NCBI GenBank assembly: GCA_902363145.1 | Contig: CABIZB010000005.1 | Location: 62,001 to 126,000, forward strand | DNA from: Oscillospiraceae bacterium | Lineage (GTDB): Bacteria > Bacillota > Clostridia > Oscillospirales > Ruminococcaceae | Length of the DNA stretch: 64,000 nucleotides | Direction: 5' to 3' | Shown here: positions 24,430-32,747 of the stretch, piece by piece | How positions within the stretch are numbered: position 1 is the stretch's first letter | Layout: each line of letters begins with the position of its first letter | Made by a program: the position numbers and the translations under genes | Notes under the pieces: generated by a model | The model's database searches: none | What the model was told of the DNA's origin: nothing | Seen by the model: the letters and a program-made list of their open reading frames with translations, nothing else

Positions 24430-26397
24430 ATGAAAAAATTCACAATTACCGTTGCAAAGACCGCAGGTTTCTGTTTTGGTGTTGACAGAGCGGTAAAACT
24501 CGTGTATAATGAAATATACAGCGGCTGTAAGGCTGCCACGCTGGGTGAGATAATCCACAACCCCACAGTGGTGAACGACCTGAAAGAGCGTGGGGTAAGA
24601 GTGATATCCTCTCCCGACGAGGCTTTGGAGGGTGAAAGGGTGGTCATTCGCTCCCACGGAGCGGGGGCTGACGTTTACCGCAGGCTGGAAGAGCTGGGGA
24701 TAGGCTATTCGGACGGCACCTGTCCGTTTGTAAGGCGTATCCAGAAGATCGCCGAGGACTGCTCGCAAAAGGGCATGACCGTGGTGATAATGGGTGACAG
24801 CACTCACCCTGAGGTCATAGGGATAGCAGGGCACTGCACGGGAAATGCGGTGATACTGCCCGATGATAAGGCTCTTTCGGAATTTTTGAAAAAATTTTTT
24901 GAAAATCCTCAAAAAAAGGTTGCAATTATGCCGCAGACAACGTATAATATAAGTATGTGGCAGAAGTGCAGGGAGGAAGCTTCCTTATATGAGGGGGCTG
25001 TGCTCTTCGATACTATTTGCAGTGCTACCGAGAAACGTCAGAAGGAAGCTGAGCTTCTGGCGGCCGAAAGCGATATCATGATCGTCATCGGCGGGCGGCA
25101 CAGCTCCAATACCGTTAAGCTCTTTCGGATATGCAGCGGGCTTTGCGGCGTATGCTTTCATGTTGAAGGCCCTGAGGAGATCCCATTGCTGAAAATGCCG
25201 GAAGGCTTTTCTTATAAAAGTGATATCAGAATAGGTATCACTGCCGGAGCGTCCACCCCGGCACATATAATCAAGGAGGTTAAAAACCAGATGAGTGAAA
25301 AAATGACAAACATGGACGAGGACTTTAACTTTGAAGAGGCTCTTGACGCTTCCTTCAAAAAAATATATACCGGTAACAGGGTGAAAGGATACATAACTGC
25401 TGTAACAAACACAGAAGCTGTAGTTGATGTCGGCACAAAGCACACAGGCTATGTAGCATTGTCTGAACTTACAGACGATCCTTCTCTCAAGCCCTGCGAC
25501 GTGGTTAAGGTCGGCGACGAGGTTGAGTTCATCGTTACAAAGATCAACGACAGCGAGGGCATCGTTCAGCTCTCCAAGAAGAAGGTTGACGCTCTTAAGC
25601 GCTTTGACGAGATCGCAAAGGCTAAGGAAGAGGGCACTGTTCTTGAAGGCGTTGTAACAAACGTTGTAAAGGGCGGCGTTATCGTTCTTTCCAACGGCGT
25701 AAGAGTATTTATCCCTGCATCTCAGGCTACTATGCGCCGTGACGAGAAGCTCGAGGAGCTCCTCAAGAAGACCGTTAAGTTCAAGGTAATCGAAGTAAAC
25801 GAGCAGAGAGGCAAGGCTGTAGGTTCTATCAGGGCTGTTCTCACCGCTGAGAAGGACGCAGCAAGAGCTAAGTTCTGGGAGAACGTTCAGGTGGGCGACG
25901 TATTCAAGGGCGAAGTTAAGTCTCTTACTTCCTACGGTGCATTCGTTGACCTCGGCGGCATCGACGGAATGGTTCACATCTCCGAGCTGAGCTGGAACAG
26001 GATCAAGCACCCCTCTGAGGTCGTTTCCGTTGGCGACGTTCTCGAGGTTTATGTAAAGGATCTCGACAAGGAAGCAGGAAGAATCTCCCTCGGCTACAAG
26101 AAGGACGAGGACAATCCTTGGGTCAAGTTCGAGAATGAGTACAAGGAAGGCGACGATGTTAAGTGCAAGATCGTTTCCATCACTCCTTTCGGTGCATTCG
26201 CACAGATCATTCCCGGCATTGATGGCCTTATCCACATTTCACAGATCTCCGACAAGAGAGTAACTAACGTTAAGGATGTTCTCTCCGTTGGCGACGAGGT
26301 AACTGCAAAGATCACCGAGATCGACTCCGAGAAGAAGAGAATCAGCCTTTCCATCAAGGCAGTTCTTGAGGAAAACGGCGCTTCCGACGAGGAATAA
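24430..26397 (+). CDS. ispH: IspH (HMBPP reductase) fused to four S1 RNA-binding domains
   Basis: A 655-residue fusion. Residues 1-285 are IspH with its three [4Fe-4S] ligands in AGFCFGVDRAV, DGTCPFVRR and DTICSATEKRQ; it makes IPP and DMAPP in the last step of the MEP pathway. After a linker near 290-310, four S1 domains follow (about 315-640), each with the GxVxxVVxxGxxV pattern, like ribosomal protein S1. This fusion is common in Clostridia and is probably their main S1-type protein. ATG 24430 is used; TTG 24421 lies too close to the ribosome site. Codon use in the S1 part looks more highly expressed than in the IspH part. Confidence 0.96.
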   Translation: MKKFTITVAKTAGFCFGVDRAVKLVYNEIYSGCKAATLGEIIHNPTVVNDLKERGVRVISSPDEALEGERVVIRSHGAGADVYRRLEELGIGYSDGTCPFVRRIQKIAEDCSQKGMTVVIMGDSTHPEVIGIAGHCTGNAVILPDDKALSEFLKKFFENPQKKVAIMPQTTYNISMWQKCREEASLYEGAVLFDTICSATEKRQKEAELLAAESDIMIVIGGRHSSNTVKLFRICSGLCGVCFHVEGPEEIPLLKMPEGFSYKSDIRIGITAGASTPAHIIKEVKNQMSEKMTNMDEDFNFEEALDASFKKIYTGNRVKGYITAVTNTEAVVDVGTKHTGYVALSELTDDPSLKPCDVVKVGDEVEFIVTKINDSEGIVQLSKKKVDALKRFDEIAKAKEEGTVLEGVVTNVVKGGVIVLSNGVRVFIPASQATMRRDEKLEELLKKTVKFKVIEVNEQRGKAVGSIRAVLTAEKDAARAKFWENVQVGDVFKGEVKSLTSYGAFVDLGGIDGMVHISELSWNRIKHPSEVVSVGDVLEVYVKDLDKEAGRISLGYKKDEDNPWVKFENEYKEGDDVKCKIVSITPFGAFAQIIPGIDGLIHISQISDKRVTNVKDVLSVGDEVTAKITEIDSEKKRISLSIKAVLEENGASDEE

Positions 26398-26412
26398 TTG
26401 CATATTGATTTC

Positions 26413-26450
26413 AAAGACGGTATGAGAATGCTCTCATACCGTCTTTATTT
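26413..26450 (+). terminator. Terminator of the thyX-cmk-plsC-ispH run
   Basis: AAAGACGGTATGAGA pairs with TCTCATACCGTCTTT around ATGC, followed by ATTTTATT, 15 bases after the stop. Confidence 0.92.
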
Positions 26451-26563
26451 TATTATAAAAAAGTTCTTATATTTCGTGGCATATCGGCAAATGTGACTGC
26501 TACGAATACGTTTAAGTGTGCAATATGTACAAACGGTGATAAGAATAATTTATATAAACGCCA

Positions 26564-26592
26564 TTGACAGTATAAGCTAAAAATGATAAAAT
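26564..26592 (+). promoter_or_regulatory. Promoter of the tandem binding-protein genes
   Basis: TTGACA, 17-base spacer, TAAAAT. Transcription would start near 26599, leaving a leader of about 98 bases. The stretch 26451-26563 shows no gene. Confidence 0.65.
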
Positions 26593-26635
26593 TATAATGT
26601 AATTATTTGATTTGCGGGCATTTTGTCCGCTGTGT

Positions 26636-26666
26636 AAAAAACGCTTTTGCAGCAGGCGTTTTTTTC
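26636..26666 (+). terminator. Terminator-like hairpin in the binding-protein leader
   Basis: AAAAACGC pairs with GCGTTTTT around an 11-base loop and runs into T7, lying between the promoter and the ribosome site. It could act as an attenuator of the downstream genes. Confidence 0.55.
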
Positions 26667-26696
26667 GTTTTGTCAAATATAAAACAGGAGGTAAAT

Positions 26697-28163
26697 ATGA
26701 AGAATTTTAAGAAGACACTTGCAGGAATCTCTGCTCTTACCCTTACTCTGAGCATGACAGCCTGCGGCGGTGACAGCTCTTCCAACGGCGGTTCCGATAC
26801 TCCCGCTGAAGAGACTACTACTGCTACCACTACTACAGCAGCTACCGTTGAACTTAACACTGCTACTCTGGCAGAAGAGGACGCAGCAACTCTCGATGCA
26901 GTGGCTGACAAGGAGCTTCGTGATGTGGAGCTTGAGAACAAGACCATCAAGTGGCTTGCTCACTATGACATCAACCCTTCCACCGCAAAGGGCGACTCGG
27001 AAGCGGTAAACATCTCACTTTTCAAGAATAAGTACGGCGGAGAGATCCAGTGGTATTCCACTACATGGAACACCAGATACTCTGACCTTTCTACATATGT
27101 TCTGGGCGGCGAAGGCATCGACTTCTTCCCCTGCGACACAGCTGCTCTTCCCAAGGGCGTTGTAAGCGGAATGTTCCAGCCTGTTGATGATTATATTGAC
27201 CTGGATTCTCCTCTGTGGACTGACGTTAAGGACGCTATGGAAATCTACAACTTCAACGGCAAGCACTACGAGATCGTTAACTCCGTATCTGCTGAGGCTG
27301 TTGTTATCTACAACAAGCAGACCATTTCCGAGCAGGGCCTTGATGATCCCTGGGAGCTCTATCAGGCAGGCGAGTGGAACTGGGATACATTCGAGAAGAT
27401 GCTTGAGCAGTACTGCGATCCCGATGCTGACCAGTGGGGCCTTGACGGATTCTGGGCAGAAAAGGCTCTGTTCCTTTCCGCAGGTGTTCCCTCCGTTCAG
27501 TCTGTTGACGGAAGACTTAAGACCAACCTTAACGATGCTACCGTTGAAAAGGCTATGAACTTCGGTTATGACCTCTACAACAAGGGCCTCGTAATGGACC
27601 GTTCTCTCTTCGACTGGAATGAGCAGCCTCAGTTCATGGGCGAGGGCAAGGAGCTCTTTTACATCTGCGGCGCATGGGCAGTTCAGTCCAATCCCGATAC
27701 ATGGAACACTAAGATCCCCGTTGAAAACCTTGGTCTTGCTCCTGTTCCCTCTCCCGAGGGCAGCGATCCTTATCAGGGCGCAACTCTCGATGGTTGGGTA
27801 CTCTGCAAGGGCGCAGCTAACCCTGAGGGTGTTGCTCTCTTCGCTGACTGCACACGTCTTGCTAACACCAACGATGAGGCTATCGCTATCGCTGACCAGA
27901 AGATGAAGGACGACTATCAGTGGACCGAGGAGCTTATTGCTATCAACAAGGAGATCAACGACCTTGCTCGTCAGTATCCTGTAGTTGACCTTGCAACAGG
28001 CGTTTCTACCGACGTTGCTTCCCTCACCACCGACGGCGGCGACCAGATCGGTCTGAGAGCTGCATACCACGGCGTTGAGTGGGCTACCAACAGAGAAGAG
28101 ATCTCCGATGTTGTTGATATGCTCGTTCAGGAAGTTGACGATCAGCTCGCAGCTCTTGCATAA
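26697..28163 (+). CDS. Solute-binding lipoprotein, paralogue A
   Basis: A 488-residue lipoprotein: signal ending SMTACGGD (Cys about residue 22), Thr-rich linker to residue 45, then a family-1 sugar-binding fold (TRYSDLSTYVLGGEGIDFFPCD, VVIYNKQTISEQGLDDPWELY, ELFYICGAWAVQSNPDTWN). Expected to capture an oligosaccharide for ABC import. ATG 26697 follows AGGAGG. It is nearly identical in large blocks to the next gene, a recent tandem duplicate, and the GH130 gene follows. This suggests beta-mannan or glucomannan oligosaccharides as ligand, which is inference. No permease or ATPase genes are present. Confidence 0.92.
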   Translation: MKNFKKTLAGISALTLTLSMTACGGDSSSNGGSDTPAEETTTATTTTAATVELNTATLAEEDAATLDAVADKELRDVELENKTIKWLAHYDINPSTAKGDSEAVNISLFKNKYGGEIQWYSTTWNTRYSDLSTYVLGGEGIDFFPCDTAALPKGVVSGMFQPVDDYIDLDSPLWTDVKDAMEIYNFNGKHYEIVNSVSAEAVVIYNKQTISEQGLDDPWELYQAGEWNWDTFEKMLEQYCDPDADQWGLDGFWAEKALFLSAGVPSVQSVDGRLKTNLNDATVEKAMNFGYDLYNKGLVMDRSLFDWNEQPQFMGEGKELFYICGAWAVQSNPDTWNTKIPVENLGLAPVPSPEGSDPYQGATLDGWVLCKGAANPEGVALFADCTRLANTNDEAIAIADQKMKDDYQWTEELIAINKEINDLARQYPVVDLATGVSTDVASLTTDGGDQIGLRAAYHGVEWATNREEISDVVDMLVQEVDDQLAALA

Positions 28164-28222
28164 TCTACGAGCAGATAAAAAGCTTTGGGTGAATTGCCCG
28201 TAAGCTCATAAAAAGAAAATCT

Positions 28223-28263
28223 CAGCCGCATGAATATGGGTAAGTTTTCATGCGGCTGATTTT
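28223..28263 (+). terminator. Intercistronic terminator-like hairpin
   Basis: CAGCCGCATGAA pairs with TTCATGCGGCTG, a perfect 12-bp stem with a 12-base loop, followed by ATTTTC. It lies between the two binding-protein genes and may make expression of the second lower or separate. Confidence 0.8.
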
Positions 28264-28295
28264 CATTTATAAATTTTTAGGGGAGAAAAAAGGCT

Positions 28296-29753
28296 ATGAA
28301 AAAAATGAAGAAAACTCTTGCAGGTATCTCTGCGCTCACTCTTACAATGAGCATGACTGCCTGCGGCGGAGATAACGGCGGAAGCACTGCCGATACCACC
28401 GCTGACACCACCGTTACCACAACCACAGCCGCTACAGTTGAGCTGAACACTGCTACTCTCGCTGAAGAGGACGCAGCAACTCTCGAAGAAGTGGCTGACA
28501 AGGAGCTGCGTGATGTGGAGCTTGAGAACAAGACCATCAAGTGGCTTGCTCACTATGACATCAACCCTTCCACCGCAAAGGGCGATTCCGAGGCTGTAAA
28601 TATCTCACTCTTCAAGAGCAAATACGGCGGAGAGATCCAGTGGTATTCCACTACCTGGAACACCAGATATTCCGACCTTTCCACATATGTACTGGGCGGT
28701 GAGGGAATCGACTTCTTCCCCTGCGATACAGCTGCTCTTCCCAAGGGCGTTGTAAGCGGAATGTTCCAGCCTGTTGATGATTATATCGACCTCAATTCTC
28801 CTCTCTGGCAGGATGTAAGCGAGGCTATGGAGATATACAACTTCAACGGCAAGCACTATGAGCTTGTTAACTCCGTAACTGCCGAGAACATTGTTATCTA
28901 CAACAAGCAGACCATTTCCGAGCAGGGTCTTGACGACCCCTGGGAGCTTTATCAGGCAGGGGAGTGGAACTGGGACAGCTTTGAGAAGATGCTGGAGCAG
29001 TTTGTTGACCCTGATGCGGATCAGGTAGGGCTTGACGGTTACTGGAACGAGAAGGCTCTGCTGCTTTCCGCAGGCGTTCCCTCCGTTGAAGCTGTTGACG
29101 GTCATCTTGTAACAAACCTGAACGATCCTACCATTGAAAAGGCTATGAACTGGATGTACGGCCTTTACAACAAGGGTCTGGTAATGGATATGTCCCTTTA
29201 TGACTGGTCAGAGCAGCCTCAGTTCATGGGCGAGGGCAAGGAGCTGTTCTACATCATCGGCGCATGGGCAGTTCAGTCCAATCCCGACACATGGAACACC
29301 AAGATCCCCGTTGAAAATCTGGGACTTGCACCCGTTCCCTCTCCCGAGGGCAGCGACCCTTATCAGGCAGCTACCCTTGACGGCTGGGTAATATGCAAGG
29401 GCGCAGCTAACCCTGAGGGCGTTGCTCTCTTCTCCGAGTGCACACGTCTTGCAAATACCAGCGACGATGCCATTGCCATTGCCGACAAGAAGGCAAAGGA
29501 GGACTTCCAGTGGTCTGACGAGCTTATCGCAATCAACAAGGAGATAAACGAGCTTGCACGCAAGTATCCCGTTGTTGACCTGGCAACAGGCGTTTCCACC
29601 GACGTTGCTTCCCTCACCACCGACGGCGGCAGCCAGATCGGTCTGAGAGCTGCATTCCACGGCGTTGAGTGGGCTACCAACAGAGAAGAGATAGCTGACG
29701 TTGTTGATATGCTGGTACAGGAAGTTGATGACCAGCTCACTGCACTTTCATAA
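28296..29753 (+). CDS. Solute-binding lipoprotein, paralogue B
   Basis: A 485-residue lipoprotein of the same build as paralogue A: lipobox SMTACGGD, Thr-rich linker, family-1 binding fold. Long stretches match paralogue A exactly (for example around residues 65-125 and 390-460), while differences gather in the middle, such as DSPLWTDVKD versus NSPLWQDVSE and QYCDPDADQWGLDGFW versus QFVDPDADQVGLDGYW. Altered ligand preference is possible. A GGGGAG ribosome site precedes ATG 28296. A strong terminator follows, so the GH130 gene has its own promoter. Confidence 0.92.
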   Translation: MKKMKKTLAGISALTLTMSMTACGGDNGGSTADTTADTTVTTTTAATVELNTATLAEEDAATLEEVADKELRDVELENKTIKWLAHYDINPSTAKGDSEAVNISLFKSKYGGEIQWYSTTWNTRYSDLSTYVLGGEGIDFFPCDTAALPKGVVSGMFQPVDDYIDLNSPLWQDVSEAMEIYNFNGKHYELVNSVTAENIVIYNKQTISEQGLDDPWELYQAGEWNWDSFEKMLEQFVDPDADQVGLDGYWNEKALLLSAGVPSVEAVDGHLVTNLNDPTIEKAMNWMYGLYNKGLVMDMSLYDWSEQPQFMGEGKELFYIIGAWAVQSNPDTWNTKIPVENLGLAPVPSPEGSDPYQAATLDGWVICKGAANPEGVALFSECTRLANTSDDAIAIADKKAKEDFQWSDELIAINKEINELARKYPVVDLATGVSTDVASLTTDGGSQIGLRAAFHGVEWATNREEIADVVDMLVQEVDDQLTALS

Positions 29754-29776
29754 TTATCGCAAAAACTGATATCCGG

Positions 29777-29810
29777 AGCGGCTTCGTTATATGCGGGGCC
29801 GCTTTTTTTT
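29777..29810 (+). terminator. Terminator of binding-protein paralogue B
   Basis: AGCGGC pairs with GCCGCT around a 15-base loop, followed by eight T, 24 bases after the stop. Confidence 0.85.
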
Positions 29811-29845
29811 GTGCGAAATGGCAAAAAATTATCTTAATCGATTTT

Positions 29846-29859
29846 GGTAAACGTTTACC
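29846..29859. promoter_or_regulatory. LacI/GalR-type operator upstream of GH130
   Basis: GGTAAACGTTTACC, a perfect 14-bp palindrome with the central CG typical of LacI/GalR-family operators. It lies 14 bases upstream of the -35 box, centred near -55 relative to the expected start. Confidence 0.65.
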
Positions 29860-29872
29860 GCTTTTTTCACTA

Positions 29873-29901
29873 TTGCTTTTTGAACAATTATATTGTATAA
29901 T
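29873..29901 (+). promoter_or_regulatory. Promoter of the GH130 gene
   Basis: TTGCTT, 17-base spacer, TATAAT. Expected start near 29908, with AAAGGAG at 29923-29929 serving ATG 29938. Confidence 0.78.
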
Positions 29902-29937
29902 GATTTTATTGATTTCCCACTAAAAGGAGTATGACTG

Positions 29938-31119
29938 ATGAACGAATTTGAAAAGAACAAGGCAAGAGTGATAGCTAAGTACGAAGAGCTTATCACACGC
30001 AGGAACGTGGTTTCCGACACCTACAACGGCATCTATGACAGATATGAGAACCCCGTGCTTACAGCTGCACACGCACCTGTTATCTGGAGATACGATATGA
30101 ACCCCGCAACCAATCCCCATTTTATGGAGAGGCTGGGCATCAATGCGGTGCTGAACTCGGGTGCTATCTTCCTTAACGGCAAGTATTACCTTGTGGCAAG
30201 AGTTGAGGGCAATGACAGAAAGTCCTTCTTTGCAGTGGCAGAGAGCGACAGCCCTGTTGATAACTTCCGCTTCTGGGATTTCCCCGTGCGTCTCCCCGAC
30301 ACCGAGCCTGACGAGACCAATGTTTACGATATGAGACTTACCCAGCACGAGGACGGCTGGATATACGGCGTGTTCTGCTCCGAGAGCAAGGACAAGACCT
30401 CTTCCGACCTTTCCGCCGCAACCGCTCAGGCAGGAATCGTCCGCACAAAGGACCTGAAAACATGGGAGAGACTTCCCAACCTCAAGTCCAAGTCTCCTCA
30501 GCAGAGAAATGTTGTGCTTCACCCTGAGTTTGTTGACGGCAAGTATGCTTTCTATACCCGTCCCCAGGACGACTTTATCCAGACAGGCTCAGGCGGAGGA
30601 GTATGCTTCGGCCTCTGCGAGGATATCACAAACCCTGTTATCTGCACAGATGAGGTCGTTATCTCTCCCAGACAGTACCACACCATCACCGAGGTCAAGA
30701 ACGGTGCAGGCGCTGTGCCCATTAAGACCCCCAAGGGCTGGATACACATTGCACACGGCGTAAGAAACACCGCAGCAGGTCTGAGATACGTTATCTACGT
30801 GTTCGCTACCGATCTGAAGGATCCCTCCAAGCTTATCGCATCTCCCTCGGGACTGTTCATTGCTCCCCACGGCAGCGAGAGAGTGGGCGATGTTTCCAAC
30901 GTATGCTTCACAAACGGCGCTGTTGTTCGTGAAAACGGCGATGTATATATCTACTACGCCTCCTCCGACACAAGAGTTCATGTTGCGGCTACCACCATCG
31001 ACAAGCTCATGGACTACACCTTCAACACTCCTTCCGATCCTCTCCGCTCCGTTGACTGCGTAAAGCAGAGATGCGAGCTTATTGAGAAGAACCTGAAGTT
31101 CATGGAAGAGAATAAGTAA
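29938..31119 (+). CDS. GH130 4-O-beta-D-mannosyl-D-glucose phosphorylase
   Basis: A 393-residue cytosolic enzyme strongly matching GH130 subfamily 1 mannosylglucose phosphorylases, as described from Bacteroides fragilis and Ruminococcus albus (RaMP1). Shared blocks include [41 protein letters not shown] with the catalytic D131, [36 protein letters not shown] and YYASSDTR. The reaction uses phosphate to split mannosyl-beta-1,4-glucose into mannose 1-phosphate and glucose, saving ATP in beta-mannan use. The epimerase that would make the substrate from mannobiose is not in the window. It follows the two binding-protein genes but has its own promoter and operator. Confidence 0.94.
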   Translation: MNEFEKNKARVIAKYEELITRRNVVSDTYNGIYDRYENPVLTAAHAPVIWRYDMNPATNPHFMERLGINAVLNSGAIFLNGKYYLVARVEGNDRKSFFAVAESDSPVDNFRFWDFPVRLPDTEPDETNVYDMRLTQHEDGWIYGVFCSESKDKTSSDLSAATAQAGIVRTKDLKTWERLPNLKSKSPQQRNVVLHPEFVDGKYAFYTRPQDDFIQTGSGGGVCFGLCEDITNPVICTDEVVISPRQYHTITEVKNGAGAVPIKTPKGWIHIAHGVRNTAAGLRYVIYVFATDLKDPSKLIASPSGLFIAPHGSERVGDVSNVCFTNGAVVRENGDVYIYYASSDTRVHVAATTIDKLMDYTFNTPSDPLRSVDCVKQRCELIEKNLKFMEENK

Positions 31120-31134
31120 ATCATAATGGCAATG

Positions 31135-31161
31135 GGGCTGCTTCGGCAGCCCTTTGTTTTA
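31135..31161 (+). terminator. Terminator of the GH130 gene
   Basis: GGGCTGC-TTCG-GCAGCCC, a 7-bp stem with a stable UUCG-type tetraloop, followed by TTTGTTTT. Confidence 0.92.
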
Positions 31162-31263
31162 TGGATATGATGTATTAAAAAACAACGTTATTCTGCAAAA
31201 TGACGGAACAAACGGGAATGCTTTGTGCGTTTCGGAGAAAATCATCTGCCGTATTTTTCAGCC

Positions 31264-31292
31264 TTGACAAAAGGGAAACGGAGTAGTATAAT
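31264..31292 (+). promoter_or_regulatory. Promoter of the marR gene
   Basis: TTGACA, 17-base spacer, TATAAT, a perfect consensus about 130 bases before marR. Just downstream, CAGGTTATGCA and TGCAACCTG (31301-31343) form an imperfect inverted repeat that could be a self-regulatory operator. Between 31162 and 31263 nothing else is seen. Confidence 0.82.
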
Positions 31293-31423
31293 ATACATAA
31301 CAGGTTATGCAGTTTAGCAAATTGGATAAATATGCAACCTGCTTGTTAAAAAATGTGTAGATTTTGAGCGATTTGGAACTTTGTGACAGTATGTTACCAT
31401 ATAGCAGCTTTGGGGGAACTTGA

Positions 31424-31894
31424 ATGAGCGGGGAATATTTATATGCGCTGGTTATCAGTCAGCTTTCAAGGCGTTTTGAGTGCTGCATAAATAAAGCTCT
31501 CGAAGATATGGACCTTACTCAGTCGCAGCTGAGAGTGCTGCTGTGCATTTACGAAAATGAAGTGAACGGCGGCGGACGGCTCTTTCAGAAAGATATCGAA
31601 AGGGTGCTGATGCTCTCAAATCCCGCAGTTACGGGAATAGTGCAGCGGCTGGAAAGCAAGGGACTTATCGAAAGAAAGGTTGCTTTTTCGGACAGCCGTC
31701 ATAAGGAGATACATACCACCGAAAAGTCACGCAGGCTTGCTATCAGGCTGGGCGAGCTGAGAAGAGAGCATGAAAAGATGCTTATGGACGGTATTTCCGA
31801 CGAAGAAAAAGCTGTGCTTTGCAGGTGCCTTGACAGGATGCTTGATAACTGCCTTAATTTTGAGAGCAGTTTTGACGCCGAAACGGCGGTGTGA
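31424..31894 (+). CDS. MarR-family transcriptional regulator
   Basis: A 156-residue protein with the MarR winged-helix layout: N-terminal helix (LYALVISQLSRRFECCINKAL), LTQSQLRVLLCIY, the recognition region LSNPAVTGIVQRLESKGLIERKV, the wing FSDSRHKEIHTTEKSR with its D-x-R signature, and a C-terminal dimer helix. Such dimeric repressors respond to small phenolics, oxidants or drugs. It starts a small operon with a flavodoxin-like gene and a 36-residue membrane peptide. The flavodoxin neighbour suggests a redox link. Confidence 0.93.
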   Translation: MSGEYLYALVISQLSRRFECCINKALEDMDLTQSQLRVLLCIYENEVNGGGRLFQKDIERVLMLSNPAVTGIVQRLESKGLIERKVAFSDSRHKEIHTTEKSRRLAIRLGELRREHEKMLMDGISDEEKAVLCRCLDRMLDNCLNFESSFDAETAV

Positions 31895-31923
31895 TGCTCT
31901 CGGTTTGAACGGGAGGCAGTTTT

Positions 31924-32454
31924 ATGGCTGCTGCAATTATCTGGAAATCCACAATGGGCATAAGCCGCAGGTATGCGGAAGAGGTCAAAAAGCAGCTTAA
32001 CGCTGATATTTTCGAAGCGAATAAGGTATCTGCCGACAAGCTTACAAGATATCAGACAGTCGCTGTTTTCGGCGGAGTGTATAACGATAAATGGGAGTGT
32101 GCGGATTTTGTAAAGAAGTGCCGCACGGTGCTTCAGAACAGAAAGACGGTTTTCGTTTTTGCTGTCTGGGACGATGCTCCCGAGAATATCCCATCGGATT
32201 CACTTAAAAACAAATATCTGGCAAATATCGTAATATCTCCCGACAGCTGCCTGGCAGTTGAGGGTCAGATAGATAAAAGCAAGGTTTCCTTCGGTCAGAA
32301 GCTGAGCCTTTCGGGCATGAAGAAAAAGCTGATGAAGAAGGAAAACAAGGACGACCGTGATTTCAGTATCATCGGTATGATAGACGGCTACAGCGGGGGT
32401 TTTGAGCAGGAGGCTGCGGACAGGGTCGCTGCCGTTATCAAAAGCATGACCTGA
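31924..32454 (+). CDS. Flavodoxin-like domain protein
   Basis: A 176-residue protein of the flavodoxin/HemG-like fold: AAIIWKSTMGISRRYAEEV at the N-terminus corresponds to the FMN phosphate-binding loop, VAVFGGVYNDKW follows, and VFVFAVWDDAP fits the third strand. The phosphate loop is WKSTMG rather than the usual YxSxTG, so FMN binding needs proof. It lies 29 bp after marR and before a small membrane peptide, so a redox role under MarR control is likely. Specific function unknown. Confidence 0.75.
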   Translation: MAAAIIWKSTMGISRRYAEEVKKQLNADIFEANKVSADKLTRYQTVAVFGGVYNDKWECADFVKKCRTVLQNRKTVFVFAVWDDAPENIPSDSLKNKYLANIVISPDSCLAVEGQIDKSKVSFGQKLSLSGMKKKLMKKENKDDRDFSIIGMIDGYSGGFEQEAADRVAAVIKSMT

Positions 32455-32474
32455 TAATGTAAGGAGGAATGGTT

Positions 32475-32585
32475 ATGGGAAAAACAAATATCAGAGAGAT
32501 TTTACACAAGGTATTTACGGTGATCGAGTTTACTGCGGTTTTTTCTATGGCCGTGATTCTGGTTGTATCATGTATTATTGCATGA
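32475..32585 (+). CDS. 36-residue membrane peptide
   Basis: ATG 32475 follows AAGGAGGA by 8 bases and lies 20 bases after the flavodoxin-like gene. The 36 residues are a basic amphipathic start (MGKTNIREILHKVF) and one membrane helix (EFTAVFSMAVILVVSCIIA) ending at the stop. An ATG six bases upstream is too near the ribosome site. A terminator follows. Good translation signals and a clean helix support a real small gene; no family is recognised. Confidence 0.6.
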   Translation: MGKTNIREILHKVFTVIEFTAVFSMAVILVVSCIIA

Positions 32586-32605
32586 ATGAAAAATTTCGGT
32601 GATCT

Positions 32606-32632
32606 GCGGAATCGCTTTGCGGTTCCGCTTTT
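32606..32632 (+). terminator. Terminator of the marR operon
   Basis: GCGGAA(T)CGC pairs with GCGGTTCCGC around a short TTT loop, followed by TTTTC, about 20 bases after the small peptide gene. Confidence 0.75.
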
Positions 32633-32686
32633 CTGTTAAAGAATGGTTTTTTGACGGAAATATCCTGCGCTAATTTTCAGAAATTG

Positions 32687-32715
32687 TTGAAAAAAGTTTT
32701 TTTCTGTGTTATAAT
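32687..32715 (+). promoter_or_regulatory. Promoter of the unknown gene pair
   Basis: TTGAAA, 17-base spacer, TATAAT, about 32 bases before the predicted GTG start. Confidence 0.75.
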
Positions 32716-32747
32716 ATAAAATTGACGGATTATATGCAGAGGGGGGA

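Noticed and set aside
24421-24430. TTG start for ispH three codons upstream
   Set aside because: It lies too close to the AAAGGCAG ribosome site; ATG 24430 has better spacing.
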